From NCBI GenBank assembly GCA_900095095.1, contig FMBT01000293.1, positions 372,001-436,000 of the forward strand: 64,000 bases of DNA, written 5' to 3'. This document shows positions 45,879 to 56,800 of this stretch, one piece after another (position 1 is the first letter of the stretch; every line of letters begins with the position of its first letter). The position numbers were made by a program, and so were the translations under genes. The notes beneath the pieces are model-generated. The model was not told the DNA's origin and did no database searches. It worked only from the letters and a program-made list of their open reading frames with translations. Origin of the DNA: Fragilariopsis cylindrus CCMP1102. Its lineage: Eukaryota; Bacillariophyta; Bacillariophyceae; Bacillariales; Bacillariaceae.

Positions 45879-48800
45879 ATGGCGGATGAGACGATAGATA
45901 GCTCCGTCATCGATAGAAGTGGACGTGAATTTTTCCTTACAAAAGCTTCAAGAGCTGGAGGCCCTGTAACATGTGTTGCATTTTCACCATCGAAACCATC
46001 AACCCAACCAAAATATGATGACAATTATTTCTTCTTTGTGGCACAAGGCCCATATCTAACGCGTTATAAGAATCGGGGAGCTACAGATGATGTCGACATC
46101 GATGTCGGTGCCAATATTAACGTCGGTGCCACGAACAATCCACAACAGCTACTAGTCTTTACTGAAAACGGTGGACAGCAACGAGGAGGAGGTTCTATCC
46201 ACGGTATTCATTTTCCTGAAAATGTTACGTCGAAAGCGAAAGCAGGGAAGACTTTTACACCATGGGATTCAATTGTATACGGAGGAAAGCGACTGGCATT
46301 TTGTAGTCTCCTAGGTGGTGGTGGTTGTAATGACGGCTCTACGTCGAATAGTAAAATTGAACGTCGGGATGTTATTCTATCAGAAGCAACTGCAAAAACG
46401 GAAATAAATAGAAATTCGTTGTCGCCAACATCGCCATTTCTTGAACTAGGTGATTGGATATGGAATGTGAAGACGTTTTCTGTCGACGACAATGATACAG
46501 ATTCTACAAATAAAATGAAAACGACTATGGTGGTAGGTTATGCTCGACACATGCTAGAAGTATGGAATGTAGAGGAATCCATCACGGACATCGAGGTTGG
46601 TCATAATGAGTGTATCAATGATAGTATTGAACCTAGTAGACGCACTGCGATTCTTTCGACTTGTTTACGTCGTTTCTTCCTGAGTCCATCCACTGTTGTT
46701 ACATCCATGGATTTTATTTTTGTGAAACAACAAAATCAACATGACACGATTTCTACTCAAGGAGATCACAACGAAAACGATACTCTATGGATTGCATCGG
46801 GTACGTCTTTTCATAAGATATGGATATCATGTATTCCTATGAATGATATCATCAACCCCTCAATAATAGAGGAAGAAAAGGAGCAGTGCAATAATCGAAT
46901 GGATCTTACAAGCTCGTCGAGTCCAACCCCAAAAAAATATTTGCTGGAAGGTCACGTTGGGGTTGTTCACTGTGTCAGATGGTTTAATGATGGTGGCGTC
47001 ATATCTCTAGCATCGACTTCAGATGATCGAAGCGTTCGAAAATGGGTCTGGGATATAACTCAACAATACTGGGTTGAAAAATGGGTAGGATGGGGACATT
47101 CGGCAAGAGTTTGGAGTGTCGCGATGGTCAATCCTGCCTCACCTAATGAACAACATTCTACTCCATCAGATCTGACGTCCACGTCGTCTTCATCGGCACC
47201 GTCTCCGTCGTTACCTGTACTTGTATCTGTCGCTGAGGATGGAACTGCTAGAGTCTGGTCCACTGAATCGGGAGAGACCATGGCCTGTATACATCACTCT
47301 ACGACTTTAAGGACCGTTGACACACGGAGTACAATAGATGGCGGAATGATGGTAATCGGTACAACGGATGGAATATCAGCCATGTATGATGTCTACAATC
47401 ATATTTCAGGAGAAAATCGGTTCGAGGTCCCCATTCCCGACGACCGACCACAAGAAATCATTGACAAACCAAGTAGCGATGATATAGAAAGTGTCGTTAC
47501 CAGCATAACACATGCTGAAGGGGAGGAACAGAATGTTGATAAGCTACAAACTAAAAAAAAGAAGAAGAAGAAAAAGAAGAAGATCCAATCACAGGTTATT
47601 CTTGGAATGAAATGCTGGTGTGATGTGACAAAGAGTAGCACGCCACAAGTAATTGTTGCAACACGACAAGGAACGCTCATGTCGTTGAATATCGATACTC
47701 AGGATTGGCATATTCTTGGACCATGGTGGGAAAAATATATTGGAGAAAGACATGGAATCCAAGCCAGCGATGGATGCTGCATGGCAGTACACGACACTAT
47801 GTGCGCAGTAGCGATCGGCACCACACGGGGAGACATTGTACTTACGTCATTCCAGAAATCGAAGGACACGAATAGCACCATACTTAAGGCACGCGGCCTG
47901 AGAGGAGTTCAAGGTTTGAGCTTTATAGACTCTACTTGCCTTGTATCCTTTCATGTCCAGTCGGTTGCTTTATGGAATATGGATTTTGAGAACGTAACTA
48001 ACACAGCAGAAGTAGAGCCAAATATCGTTCTCAAGCTAGAAACAAAAGGAATTCCTCTAAGTTGTGCATACGATAGAGTTAACCACCGTGTCGTTGTTGG
48101 AGACAGTAGGGGAAATATCGTATATTTCAATACAAAAGATATTGATCACATGAAAGGAGGTCTCATCGAACCTATAAGTAGGATTCCTAGAGTGCATCAA
48201 AAGCAACATGTAATGTCGATAAAATGGTTAAATACAGACACCATTATATCTGCTGGAAACGATGGATGTATACATATTTCGTACTTGGACGGAGATTTCT
48301 TCCGAAAGGGCTGGAGTTATCCTGCCCCATCCATGAATGGAATCACCGCGATAACGCATTCTTCAGGACCGATTATCGTCGCTGGGTACTACGGAAACGT
48401 ATTTCGTATGCTGGATACAAGATCGGGATGTGAATTATTTCGAGCTGACACTGGTGGAAGACAGAGGATCCTTGATTACAGAGTCAATACTAGGAATAAC
48501 ATTCTTGCTGGAATACCCCTGGGGTACCAGTTGGCAGTTTGCAAGGGCCTGAAAGACGGATCTAACAATCTTTTCGTTCAGCATTCTTCAATACACCCTC
48601 GCCGTGATGAAGCGAATGGGGTCAAGCTACACGTTGAAACTATCTTTGATTCGACTTTTTTCACTCTGACTAACCAAGAAATTGTATTTCTGGTTACAGT
48701 AAGCGAAGACTGTAATTCTAGAATATCTGCATGGAGGAAGGGGCGTATAATAGATTCTGTGCTCTTGACACCACAAGAGAGTTGTTGTCGATGTGTCGCC

Positions 48801-49766
48801 ATAAGTAAAGTTGACGAGAAATCAGTGGTATTGGTAGTAGGTGGTGGAAAGCTTACTTTGCAGTTCTTTCTAGTCAAGGAACGAAGTAACTTTGGTATAA
48901 TAAATTCAACCCGAGATTTAGACATCACCTTCATAGGCAATGGTTCAACGTGGAAAAAAGGAGCTACTATCGATCATAGAATTAATGCAGTAAGCGCGAT
49001 TCCATTGCTCGGCGGTGAACATCGATCCCACCTTGTTGTTGCCGGTGACTCAGATGGCGGTTCTCATATCTTTCTAGTAACCGAAGACGGTAGCGATGGT
49101 TGCAAGAATATACGCAGTCTTCTCGTTCCAACCATGAGTGAGAGACCAATACTATGTATCGAGACGTTAGCCATAGGCAATCGAATATTGATAATGATGG
49201 GTAGTACTGGTGGAGACATAGCAATTTTTGATTTACCAGCCTCACTTTCTCAGCTTGAAGACCTTTGTGAAGGTTCAAATTGGTGGTATCCGATTGGAGG
49301 GTACGAGGGACATCAGATGGGAACCAATACGATTTGTGCACAGATATTATCCATGGAAATCACGAAGAACAGGATGAATGCTACTGTATCAATTGTTACT
49401 GGAGGCGATGACCAAGCACTGTGTATAAGTCGACTTAGCTTGGAACAGATCGACGATTGCGATACTCGTCTCAAGCTTGTACGTGATGCTGATATCAACG
49501 TAATACCAGAAGCAAGCTTTTCTGCTATCAAAGGTGTTTCTGTTGTGAACTTTCGTGATCAAAAATATCTTTTGGCGGTTGGATACAGCCAACAACTTTC
49601 TGCTTGGAGGTTTCATAACAAAGACGACATGTCACTTCAATGTAAGTCACGGGTGTCCGTTGATCTTGGAGATATCAATTCTCTTTCAGTTTACCAACCT
49701 TCAGACAACTCCACCTGCTTTGTTGCAGTATGTGGTATGGGAGTAGAGATGTTTCAACAAGGTTAG
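45879..49766 (+). CDS. WDR6/Trm732-like WD-repeat protein
   Basis: 1295 residues, uninterrupted. WD repeats run along the whole protein. The best block is LEGHVGVVHCVRWFNDGG, then STSDDRSVRKWVWDI, WGHSARVWSVAMVN and VSVAEDGTARVWSTESGE. The 'SDDRS.R.W' plus 'GHSARVW' combination is characteristic of WDR6. Later repeats include INAVSAIPLL and VTGGDDQALCISRLSLEQ; it ends with AVGYSQQLSAWRF and FVAVCGMGVEMF. In yeast and human, this protein (Rtt10/Trm734 or WDR6) partners with the Trm7/FTSJ1 methyltransferase for 2'-O-methylation of tRNA anticodon position 34. A Lys-rich run at about residue 561-571 interrupts one blade. The length exceeds the human protein (about 1120) because of low-complexity inserts. 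Confidence 0.85.
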   Translation: MADETIDSSVIDRSGREFFLTKASRAGGPVTCVAFSPSKPSTQPKYDDNYFFFVAQGPYLTRYKNRGATDDVDIDVGANINVGATNNPQQLLVFTENGGQQRGGGSIHGIHFPENVTSKAKAGKTFTPWDSIVYGGKRLAFCSLLGGGGCNDGSTSNSKIERRDVILSEATAKTEINRNSLSPTSPFLELGDWIWNVKTFSVDDNDTDSTNKMKTTMVVGYARHMLEVWNVEESITDIEVGHNECINDSIEPSRRTAILSTCLRRFFLSPSTVVTSMDFIFVKQQNQHDTISTQGDHNENDTLWIASGTSFHKIWISCIPMNDIINPSIIEEEKEQCNNRMDLTSSSSPTPKKYLLEGHVGVVHCVRWFNDGGVISLASTSDDRSVRKWVWDITQQYWVEKWVGWGHSARVWSVAMVNPASPNEQHSTPSDLTSTSSSSAPSPSLPVLVSVAEDGTARVWSTESGETMACIHHSTTLRTVDTRSTIDGGMMVIGTTDGISAMYDVYNHISGENRFEVPIPDDRPQEIIDKPSSDDIESVVTSITHAEGEEQNVDKLQTKKKKKKKKKKIQSQVILGMKCWCDVTKSSTPQVIVATRQGTLMSLNIDTQDWHILGPWWEKYIGERHGIQASDGCCMAVHDTMCAVAIGTTRGDIVLTSFQKSKDTNSTILKARGLRGVQGLSFIDSTCLVSFHVQSVALWNMDFENVTNTAEVEPNIVLKLETKGIPLSCAYDRVNHRVVVGDSRGNIVYFNTKDIDHMKGGLIEPISRIPRVHQKQHVMSIKWLNTDTIISAGNDGCIHISYLDGDFFRKGWSYPAPSMNGITAITHSSGPIIVAGYYGNVFRMLDTRSGCELFRADTGGRQRILDYRVNTRNNILAGIPLGYQLAVCKGLKDGSNNLFVQHSSIHPRRDEANGVKLHVETIFDSTFFTLTNQEIVFLVTVSEDCNSRISAWRKGRIIDSVLLTPQESCCRCVAISKVDEKSVVLVVGGGKLTLQFFLVKERSNFGIINSTRDLDITFIGNGSTWKKGATIDHRINAVSAIPLLGGEHRSHLVVAGDSDGGSHIFLVTEDGSDGCKNIRSLLVPTMSERPILCIETLAIGNRILIMMGSTGGDIAIFDLPASLSQLEDLCEGSNWWYPIGGYEGHQMGTNTICAQILSMEITKNRMNATVSIVTGGDDQALCISRLSLEQIDDCDTRLKLVRDADINVIPEASFSAIKGVSVVNFRDQKYLLAVGYSQQLSAWRFHNKDDMSLQCKSRVSVDLGDINSLSVYQPSDNSTCFVAVCGMGVEMFQQG

Positions 49767-50038
49767 TGAATATCCATTTAAAGAATTATAGAACGCGGCC
49801 AGTTTAAAGTTGACTCTATTTTAGCTTTTATAGTATGGTTCAAATTTTCGACAACTGCATTTACTATTTACATATTTGATCATTGTTGCTGCACTCTCGA
49901 TGGTAGAAATCTTGTGATACGGGCACACGGGTATATCCTCTTTATCATTGTATTTTCAGCTCGGAAATATGAAAAATTTCGATATTTTTGATTAGAGTAT
50001 TCTCAGCGCTTTTCTGTAATGGGATACAAAAGTATCTG

Positions 50039-50561
50039 TTATAGTTCTTCGTACTCATGTGGCCGACCAGGGCCTCCATTCTCCTTCTTGCCCTCTTCTT
50101 CATTGTGTCCTCCTTTCCTTCTCCATATTATCTTCGTCGTCGTCATCATCATCATCATCATCGTGTTCTTCCTCCCCATTATTGCTCTCATTTTTCTTGT
50201 CAACGTCTTTGTCTTCGTCGTGATCACCAGCAACATTATCGACTTTGTTCCAGTATACTACCTGATGGCTACTATTACACTCGAAACAGCTCCTCCGGCA
50301 TCTCACCAAGAGCGTAGTATCTTCATTGTTCGCACTGCATCCATCCTGTTCATTGATCAATCGCATGCATTTGTCAGTGGACATCTCGTCTTGGCAGTCA
50401 ACACGAAGAACGAGTATATCAAATTCAGAAAGAATATCCATTGGGTGTACGATGACGGGACTGTTGATTTTGTTGTCGTTTTTTTGGTGGTTTATTTCGT
50501 TTTTATCGCGATTATGCAGTGGTAACATAAAATAAAGAGAAATGGGTAAGCAAGCATGCAT
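50039..50561 (-). CDS. Small ShKT-domain protein with acidic tail
   Basis: Cys pattern at residues 56, 65, 75, 88, 92 and 95 (CQDEMSTDKC, then GCSANNE, then CRRSCFEC) fits a six-cysteine ShKT domain. In diatoms such domains occur in secreted proteins and next to prolyl 4-hydroxylase domains; none is visible here. Starting at the ATG at 50561 gives a weak hydrophobic N-terminus (MHACLPISLYFMLPLH). After the domain comes VYWNKVDNVAGDHDEDKD and a poly-Asp tract, and the frame ends at 50100. A one-base shift near 50110 would extend it to GRPHEYEEL, stopping at 50039. The name of the domain reflects a structural fold and does not imply a toxin. Confidence 0.55.
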
Positions 50562-50677
50562 ATTTAATTTAATAAATATCAAGTGATAGTATTCAGTATA
50601 AATAGACTAAAGCAGTACCTACTCGAACCATCCACCACTAGATTTCATATCATGTATTTTGTGATCCTTGTATTCCC

Positions 50678-52264
50678 CTATAAACGTAGCATATCTACAA
50701 CATGATCTTGTTCAACGAAAGGTTTCGTCATGACTTCGATTAAGTGGATGAGTTCGTCTAAACTTTCGTTTATATTATTAAAGTAATTCGTCCGTCTCGA
50801 GGCACGCTTTCTTTCCCAGTTTGACATTGATGACCAATCAGGCGATTGCCATACGTTAGCAACTGTTGTACCATCACGGAGAATAGCATCGATACGGTAT
50901 GATGTTCTAGTAACAACAACATTCGTATACATGGACCAATCTCCTCCCTGCGAGATACCCAGATGCGATAGAAAGGGAAGGAAATATATTGAAAAAACTT
51001 CTTCTCGTTGAACCAAAACTGGTTCAAGTAGGGAGTGAATTGTTTCGGAGCGAACTTCATGAAATATTCAAACGGCATTGCATCGATTGATAGCAACAAC
51101 ACAAAACTAGCAACGAAAATGTTAATCATAGCTTTCTTGAAAAATGTAATACATATATCATTCTTATTTTGAGTTTCTGATCGGATGAACTAGTTGTTTT
51201 TGTATGGTTGCTTTCATTCTCATTCTTATACTCATTCTTATTCTCATTCTCATTCTCATTCCCATTGTACCTACCACTAGTACTATTATCAGGATTGTTA
51301 TTTTCATTACCATTACATTACCATTACCATTATCATTTCCAGCATTATTAGGATCAGTATCATCAACGTTTTTATTATTAGTAGTGGGTTGAATCAGAAA
51401 TACGGTCAATCCTAGGCAACTTAGATTCAAACATGTGCATATTCATCGACAAATCTATCCCAATGTGCAAAAGAATCATCATGCAACTGATATTTTTCTC
51501 AAAGCGGGGACCCATACAGTCCAGTAGCAAGTAGACTCTAAAAACAAGGCACTCCAGCATAATATCTTAAGTGGTCCGTATGACGCGAAGAGAATGTCTG
51601 GGTTCAATATTCCAGGATAATCTCAATACCGTACGTTAAACGATAGATAGCCGACCCGTCTTTCCAAAATTCTTCGGCAGTTTTCCCAATGAAGCACCCA
51701 TATAGATTAATACAACTTCGATCTGGAATATCCGAAACGGCCACATCGGCCACGACGACGCTGTTGTGGATGAGATATGACGTCCCCATCCGTCATATAT
51801 TGTACAATGATGCAGCGGAAAGAAAAGTAGAAGAAAGCACCATAGACGAAACATCGAATCTTCTCCATCCCATATCAGAACATTATGATTGTGAAAAGAA
51901 AGCATATTTATGTATAGTCCCAGTAAATGAAGACGAGGAAAATTGTAATACCAATAAGGAGAATCAATCCATGTATAATTCCTACACAGTATACGATCCA
52001 AATCAAGGTCGCACTTTCCGGGGCTAGTTGGAACAAAGTCCAGCTATTATGATCCGTAAGCTCATAATTGTTTCGAGTCACACGATACGGCAAGATGCCA
52101 CGCTGTGGTGAAAAGAAATAATCAAGATCTTTGATCAAGAATATCCGGTCGATAAGAAATAAAATTATGAAACCAATTCGGATATATCCAGCAATACGGC
52201 AACCATCAACTGTGGTTCTGGAATGGAAGAAGGATTCCCATGCTTTGGATAGGAATGACAACAT
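50678..52264 (-). CDS. HTTM-domain (vitamin K-dependent carboxylase-like) membrane protein, frame broken at several points
   Basis: Fragments of one HTTM-domain protein follow in order across three frames. They are: GYIRIGFIILFLIDRIF, FFSPQRGILPYRV and IIHGLILLIGITIFL (52264 to about 51910); the family core SFHNHNVLIWDGEDSMFRLW and CFLLLFFPLHHCTIYD (about 51905-51815); IYMGASLGK-TAEEFWKDGSAIY (about 51700-51640); MMILLHIGIDLSMN (about 51480); LSCLGLTVFLIQP (about 51425-51390); a simple-repeat insert (CATTCT units, 51210-51265); and the C-terminal LGISQGGDWSMYTN (about 50960-50920). At least five frame changes are needed: near 51910, 51681 (TTTT run), 51600, 51433 and 51020. HTTM is shared with vitamin K-dependent gamma-carboxylase and bacterial relatives. 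It could be a pseudogene, but the conserved blocks between shifts contain no stops. Confidence 0.65.
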
Positions 52265-52311
52265 AGTATAGTCATCTTCGTCTCTTTATTTTTTGGAATG
52301 ATTTGTAGCTA

Positions 52312-52662
52312 CTTCCTCCAGCGAGCGCAAAGTGTCGCGCGGGCTATCGTGTGGAAATTTTTAACGTGCATTTCACACATGCTAATTTGGTCTATCAGAT
52401 TGCCAATTTCAGCAGGAAATATTTAACCTTTTGAATGTTGATATATGAAGTCTGTGTAGAATAATAGTCTAGATGGAACCTTCAAATTTTGAAAGAAATT
52501 GTTTATTGATAGAGTTACACACAGTTGAATGATGAATAGTTTTTACTAGTATTTGCTAGTTATTTTTTGGGCATTATTTAGTTTTTTGAGTGATAGCGTG
52601 TTAATAACACGATAAATGTTTAACTGATAGCCCGCGCGACACTTTGCGCTCGCTGGAGGAAG
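52312..52662. mobile_element. Tc1/mariner-type MITE with 37-bp perfect terminal inverted repeats
   Basis: A 351-bp element. Bases 52312-52348 are an exact inverted copy of 52626-52662, starting CTTCCTCCAGCGAGCGCAAA. It is flanked on both sides by TA (52310-52311 and 52663-52664), the target duplication of Tc1/mariner transposons, and the CTTCCTCC end resembles mariner/Stowaway ends. The AT-rich interior has no ORF. It lies 47 bp upstream of the HTTM gene start. Confidence 0.88.
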
Positions 52663-52884
52663 TACAAGTACACTTACTCCAATAACGTTAAATCAGAAAA
52701 AACTTGATGCTATGACAATTAGTAGGTCAGTCGTGTACTAAATAAACACGTTTGAAATCACGAACTCAAAAAGCATCGATAATGATACTTCGAAGTAAGT
52801 AGGAATCTATAGTATTTATGGCAGATGTCGCACCTGCATTTATTTTACCACATCGAAAATTCAAAAGTATTGTATTGTAGAACC

Positions 52885-53723
52885 ATGAAGCTTATATCCG
52901 TAGCCCTTTTGTTGGCTTCTTTCCCATCTGCAATGGCACAGACCAACTCGACTGCCAACCAAACCATCGCCAATGTCACCAACGCCACTACCCCTGCCAA
53001 CTGTCCCTGCTTGTTTGATGGAAGCGATGACGACGACTGCATTGTTATGGCTCGCTAGATGGAGACCTCAAGGCATGGCCCACGGCTGATCAAACCTGCT
53101 TGGATGCCTACATGATCAAAGTGGACGCTCCCGATCCCACCCTCACCTGCTCGTCGGCGAATGCCTTTGTAAATGCACTAAAGTTGGGAGCTCTATCCAA
53201 TAGTAAGGCCAAATTTGGTTTGGGCATTCCATATGGAGGATTTTTTGACGAATCCACCGTGAATTCCGACATTCCTGTTTTGAAGGATACCATCCCTATT
53301 TCCGGCACATCGTACGATTGCAAGTCTTCCGAAAGCACTTGTTACAATGCCATGAAACCATACTTTGAATCGGACAGCGATGGCATAAAGGAAAAGAAGG
53401 AGGTCTGTGACAAGTTGAAAGGTGACGTCTTGGTGGCTAGAGAAACCGAACAGTCTATTGTACGAGTGCGAATTTGTGCCGAGTACCGAGAACCTGCCAC
53501 TATCCTTTCGGCCTGTTCGGATATGTTTGATGCCATGGAAGGTGATTTGAAGAAATTTAATGACAAGACTTGTGGTGGCTTTGGAACTGGACCAGGAAGC
53601 CGTACATTGCCCGGCTGCGGAGGAGCATCGCGCTCGTCCCCTGCATCGAACCTGGAGAGAAGTTTCAGTCTGGCAATGGCATTTGCCGGTGGTGTCGTAG
53701 GATTGCTGCTCATGCTCGCATAA
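52885..53723 (+). CDS. Secreted Cys-rich glycoprotein with C-terminal anchor signal (one apparent frameshift)
   Basis: The ATG at 52885 begins a clear signal peptide (MKLISVALLLASFPSAMA). The mature start carries four N-glycosylation sequons in a row (NST, NQT, NVT, NAT), then CPCLFDG and a short Asp run. The frame stops at 53058; adding one G to the GG at 53049-53050 joins it to GSLDGDLKAWPTADQTCLDA and on to the stop at 53723. The body has about ten Cys and ends in SFSLAMAFAGGVVGLLLMLA, a hydrophobic tail typical of a GPI-anchor signal. The codons are richer in G and C than in neighbouring genes, suggesting a well expressed gene. No family was recognised. Confidence 0.7.
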
Positions 53724-53987
53724 TAAGCAAATAAGAAGCAAAATAATGTAGTCCCATCAATTTGTGTAAAAGAAGTATGATATTATGTGTGGCTTGATAA
53801 GAGCGAATGCGAATGGATAAGCTAGAGTTTCATAGAATGATAGATGAACTATACTCGTATATAATAAATAGTATAAGACAATTAGACTAATCGTCATTTT
53901 GAAAAAATATTAAAAAATAAGCATCTCTCTACATACTCAATACATAATCTATTTCGACATTCCCGCAGGATAAGACTTTGTGTTTAG

Positions 53988-54664
53988 TTAGTTGGTAAGA
54001 CCAAAAACTCGACTTTGAAGTTGATTGCTGTAGTTCTGCTTTCCAAGTCGAAGTTGCCATACTTTGAGGGCTGTAGTCAAGAAGCCATAGTTTTTGCTGA
54101 CGGCATGCCTATTTTCATTACTTCTTTCTTGAGGATGTAAAAAGTTTCGATACAGGCGTTGACAATTCGCCTGTCGCGTCCGAATACTTTCGGGTGTGAT
54201 GGTTCTTAAAATTCGGGGCAGGTCCACGATCCGAGCTTGACTAACTCTAATCACACAATCGTCCCAATCTACTTCTGGGAAAAATGGTGTGACAATTTCA
54301 GGAAGTAGAACTGGGATTGAACCAGCGGACAATACCTCAGTGAATCGAAAGGATGTGACGTGTGAGCCACCAGGACAATATGCAAATGTTGAGTTGACCA
54401 TCAAGTCGTCGAAGTTGTTTTGTGACGGATTATCATAAGGGGCAAATGTTACTGTATCCCCCCATAATGTCTTATGCTTGCATTGAACGTCAATAGCTAC
54501 ATCTGATTCTTCGTACAAGTATTCTGCTGCTAGCCATCTATGTTGATAACTGTTCATTTGGAGAGTAATTGAGTTTGTGTTGAATGTAACGAGTGAGAGG
54601 AAGTAGAAGGAATTAGATCAGGGTTTATTGAGTTCCGTGCGAGAGAAGATTTGATATATATGTA

Positions 54665-54706
<42 letters not shown>

Positions 54707-55926
54707 ACACTTACTACGGTTGCAGTGTATCCTGGATAGACCCTTTAAAAGTTACTAGAAATTTTCGTGGTCGGTGCAAGTCATCCAGTATTCGAGGATC
54801 AGGTAGGTTTGAACTCGTCCATAAAGCGGGTAGTGGAAGAGATATATCATATCCGGTACGGATTTGAGAGCCTGTCATGACGACAGATCCTAATGAAGAC
54901 ATATCAAAATGAATATTTTCTTCTATTGGTTTAGTTACGCCGTATACGTAATGATTGACACCTAAGTTCCAGGAGGGAAATGTCTTGACTTTTTTAAGAT
55001 CATCAACATGGCAGATCAATAAGCATGCCTCACGAGGATCATCGACGATACGTATCTTAGTCTTAATAGGAATGGTAGAATCCTTGATATCGGAGGAAGA
55101 AAGACTCGCGTCATTCAGAGCCTCTTCTAAATCAACGAGAGCTTGACCAGTATAGGCAAAAATTGGAAGGGGTTGTATTAGTTTTTGATCATTGATTGTA
55201 CCGTTCGTTTTAATAGCAGTGCATCTATCCATATCAAAGCATGGTTTTGTTAATCCTATGCATTGTGGTTGTTCGTATTCTACCTGACGAACCTTACCGA
55301 CTCCATACGAAGTTATTAGTCGTACTGGATGAAGATGATTGGAAGTGGGATCGTATGTACTAGCCGATCGGGGTTTTGGTAGATCCCAGCCTTGAAATTC
55401 AAATGCGGGACATTTTCCTCGACGATGCAGAACTCTACAATCCTCCCATCTCCTACTTGATTCTAGATTATTTTGTTGTTGTCCACTACCACAGTCCCGA
55501 CAAATCCATTTTCCAGAAAATGACGCTCTTGAAAAGAAAAATATCCATGAGAGTACCTTATTGGTATAAAAGAAACTGGAAGGTTGAAATATGCAACTCT
55601 TTCCTGTTGTGAGAAGATCTTTCTCACCGTAAACTGACCCTCCATGCGATGGTTTCAGTCGTTCCCAGCCATTTATTATACGTGACGATACTGCTGTTGT
55701 GATGATAGCATCTGTTGGTAATAATGTTGTGCTTTTTTCTATTGGAATGGAGAAAGCCTATCAGCTGTAGGATCGAGATGGTGATGCTTCCGATCAAGGC
55801 TCGAACTGTTAAGATGATCGTCACGATTAACAACAAGAGGGGTGTGTATTTCAACCGTCTCCTTCGTGGTCGTCTTCTCGTTATCGTTTCACGATAATTT
55901 TGTGATAAGTAGGACGGCAATACCAT
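53988..55926 (-). CDS. Exostosin-type (GT47) glycosyltransferase, type II membrane protein (one apparent frameshift)
   Basis: The N-terminus is basic (TRRRPRRRRLKYTP) followed by a signal-anchor helix (LLLLIVTIILTVRALIG), as in Golgi type II enzymes. A stem region with WICRDCGSG and CRVLHRRGKCPAFEF follows, then the exostosin domain: LPIFAYTGQALVDLE, KFLVTFKGSIQ, and, after an intron (54550-54714), STFAYCPGGSHVTSFRFTEV, LSAGSIPVLLPEIVTPFF and VDWDDCVIRV. The motif 'CP.G....SFR..E.L.AG.IPV' is the family signature. Exon 1 is 55926-54715 and exon 2 is 54549-53988. A one-base shift is needed near 55685 to join the N-terminal anchor to INGWERLKPSHGGSVYGEKD. The acceptor substrate is unknown. Confidence 0.85.
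54667..54704. repeat. (GA)n microsatellite in glycosyltransferase intron
   Basis: About 18 AG units lie inside the intron, close to the donor site; on the transcribed strand this is a CT tract. Confidence 0.9.
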
Positions 55927-56800
55927 TGTAAAAATTAGAGATCTATCATGCGGTATTAGAGACCCTTTTTTCTAATTCTTATCAAAAAACTCTGTGTCAG
56001 TTATCAATTCATTGTCGTCATTACATGATCGTCGTTACTAGTAACTTTCAACTACAATACCGTATTGTTATAATAAGCGTAGTCGTCAAATTTCATCGTC
56101 GTCGTCGAAATTTAAATGACAAACATTACTCTACTATCATGTTTACAACTTAAGTGTAGTCTACTGAGTCGAATAAAACATACGGAAAAATAATACGACG
56201 GTCCGATCATCGTTTCAACATATATTATGATATCATGTTGAAATTTAGTGTAGTCGACTGAGTCGAATAAAACATGATCATATCATGTTTTGATAGATAT
56301 CCACGTTTCACCAATTAACTATGAGTATCTTCATCCGAAAACCCCAAAGAATTAAATGTTGACTTGATGAATAAACATTAAACATACAATGTAACCTCTC
56401 TTTTGTGTTTTCCAACGGTCTATCAAAATTCAATCCCGTCATTAAAAAAAGAATGAAGACGAAAGGAGCTTTCCTTCTAACTTTTAATTAACTTTAAAAA
56501 TATAAGAGAAACGTTGTTTGTCTCTTTTTCCCCGAATGCGTTGTTGTTCAATTGAATCGTACAGCTGGTCGAGCGACCGATAAAGACTCGCTTACCTGAA
56601 AAGTGTTTGCACTCAATAGATATCGATTCTTTTCGGAATTGGCTGCCTTCGTGGGCGACAACTAGTCTAAAAAGAGCATAAAGAAGATAAAAGACCAATA
56701 TTTTCTCTTCAATACGCACTTTCTTCCCAGACAGTATCATAATAACTATTACCATTAAGCCGACAACAGTTAGAACACTTGAGATCAATGAAATCAAGAG
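55927..56800. other. Intergenic region with 45-bp direct repeats
   Basis: No gene is supported. Two imperfect direct copies of about 45 bp lie at 56136-56181 and 56232-56275. It is the divergent promoter region of the glycosyltransferase and coiled-coil genes. A minus-strand ORF at 56477-56965 overlaps the coiled-coil gene start and shows only a hydrophobic stretch. Confidence 0.5.
56136..56275. repeat. Direct repeat pair containing CTGAGTCGAATAAAACAT
   Basis: Copies at 56136-56181 and 56232-56275 share GTGTAGT-CKAC and then CTGAGTCGAATAAAACAT exactly. The start of each copy is ATCATGTT. The second copy is followed by further ATCATGTT words. Confidence 0.75.
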
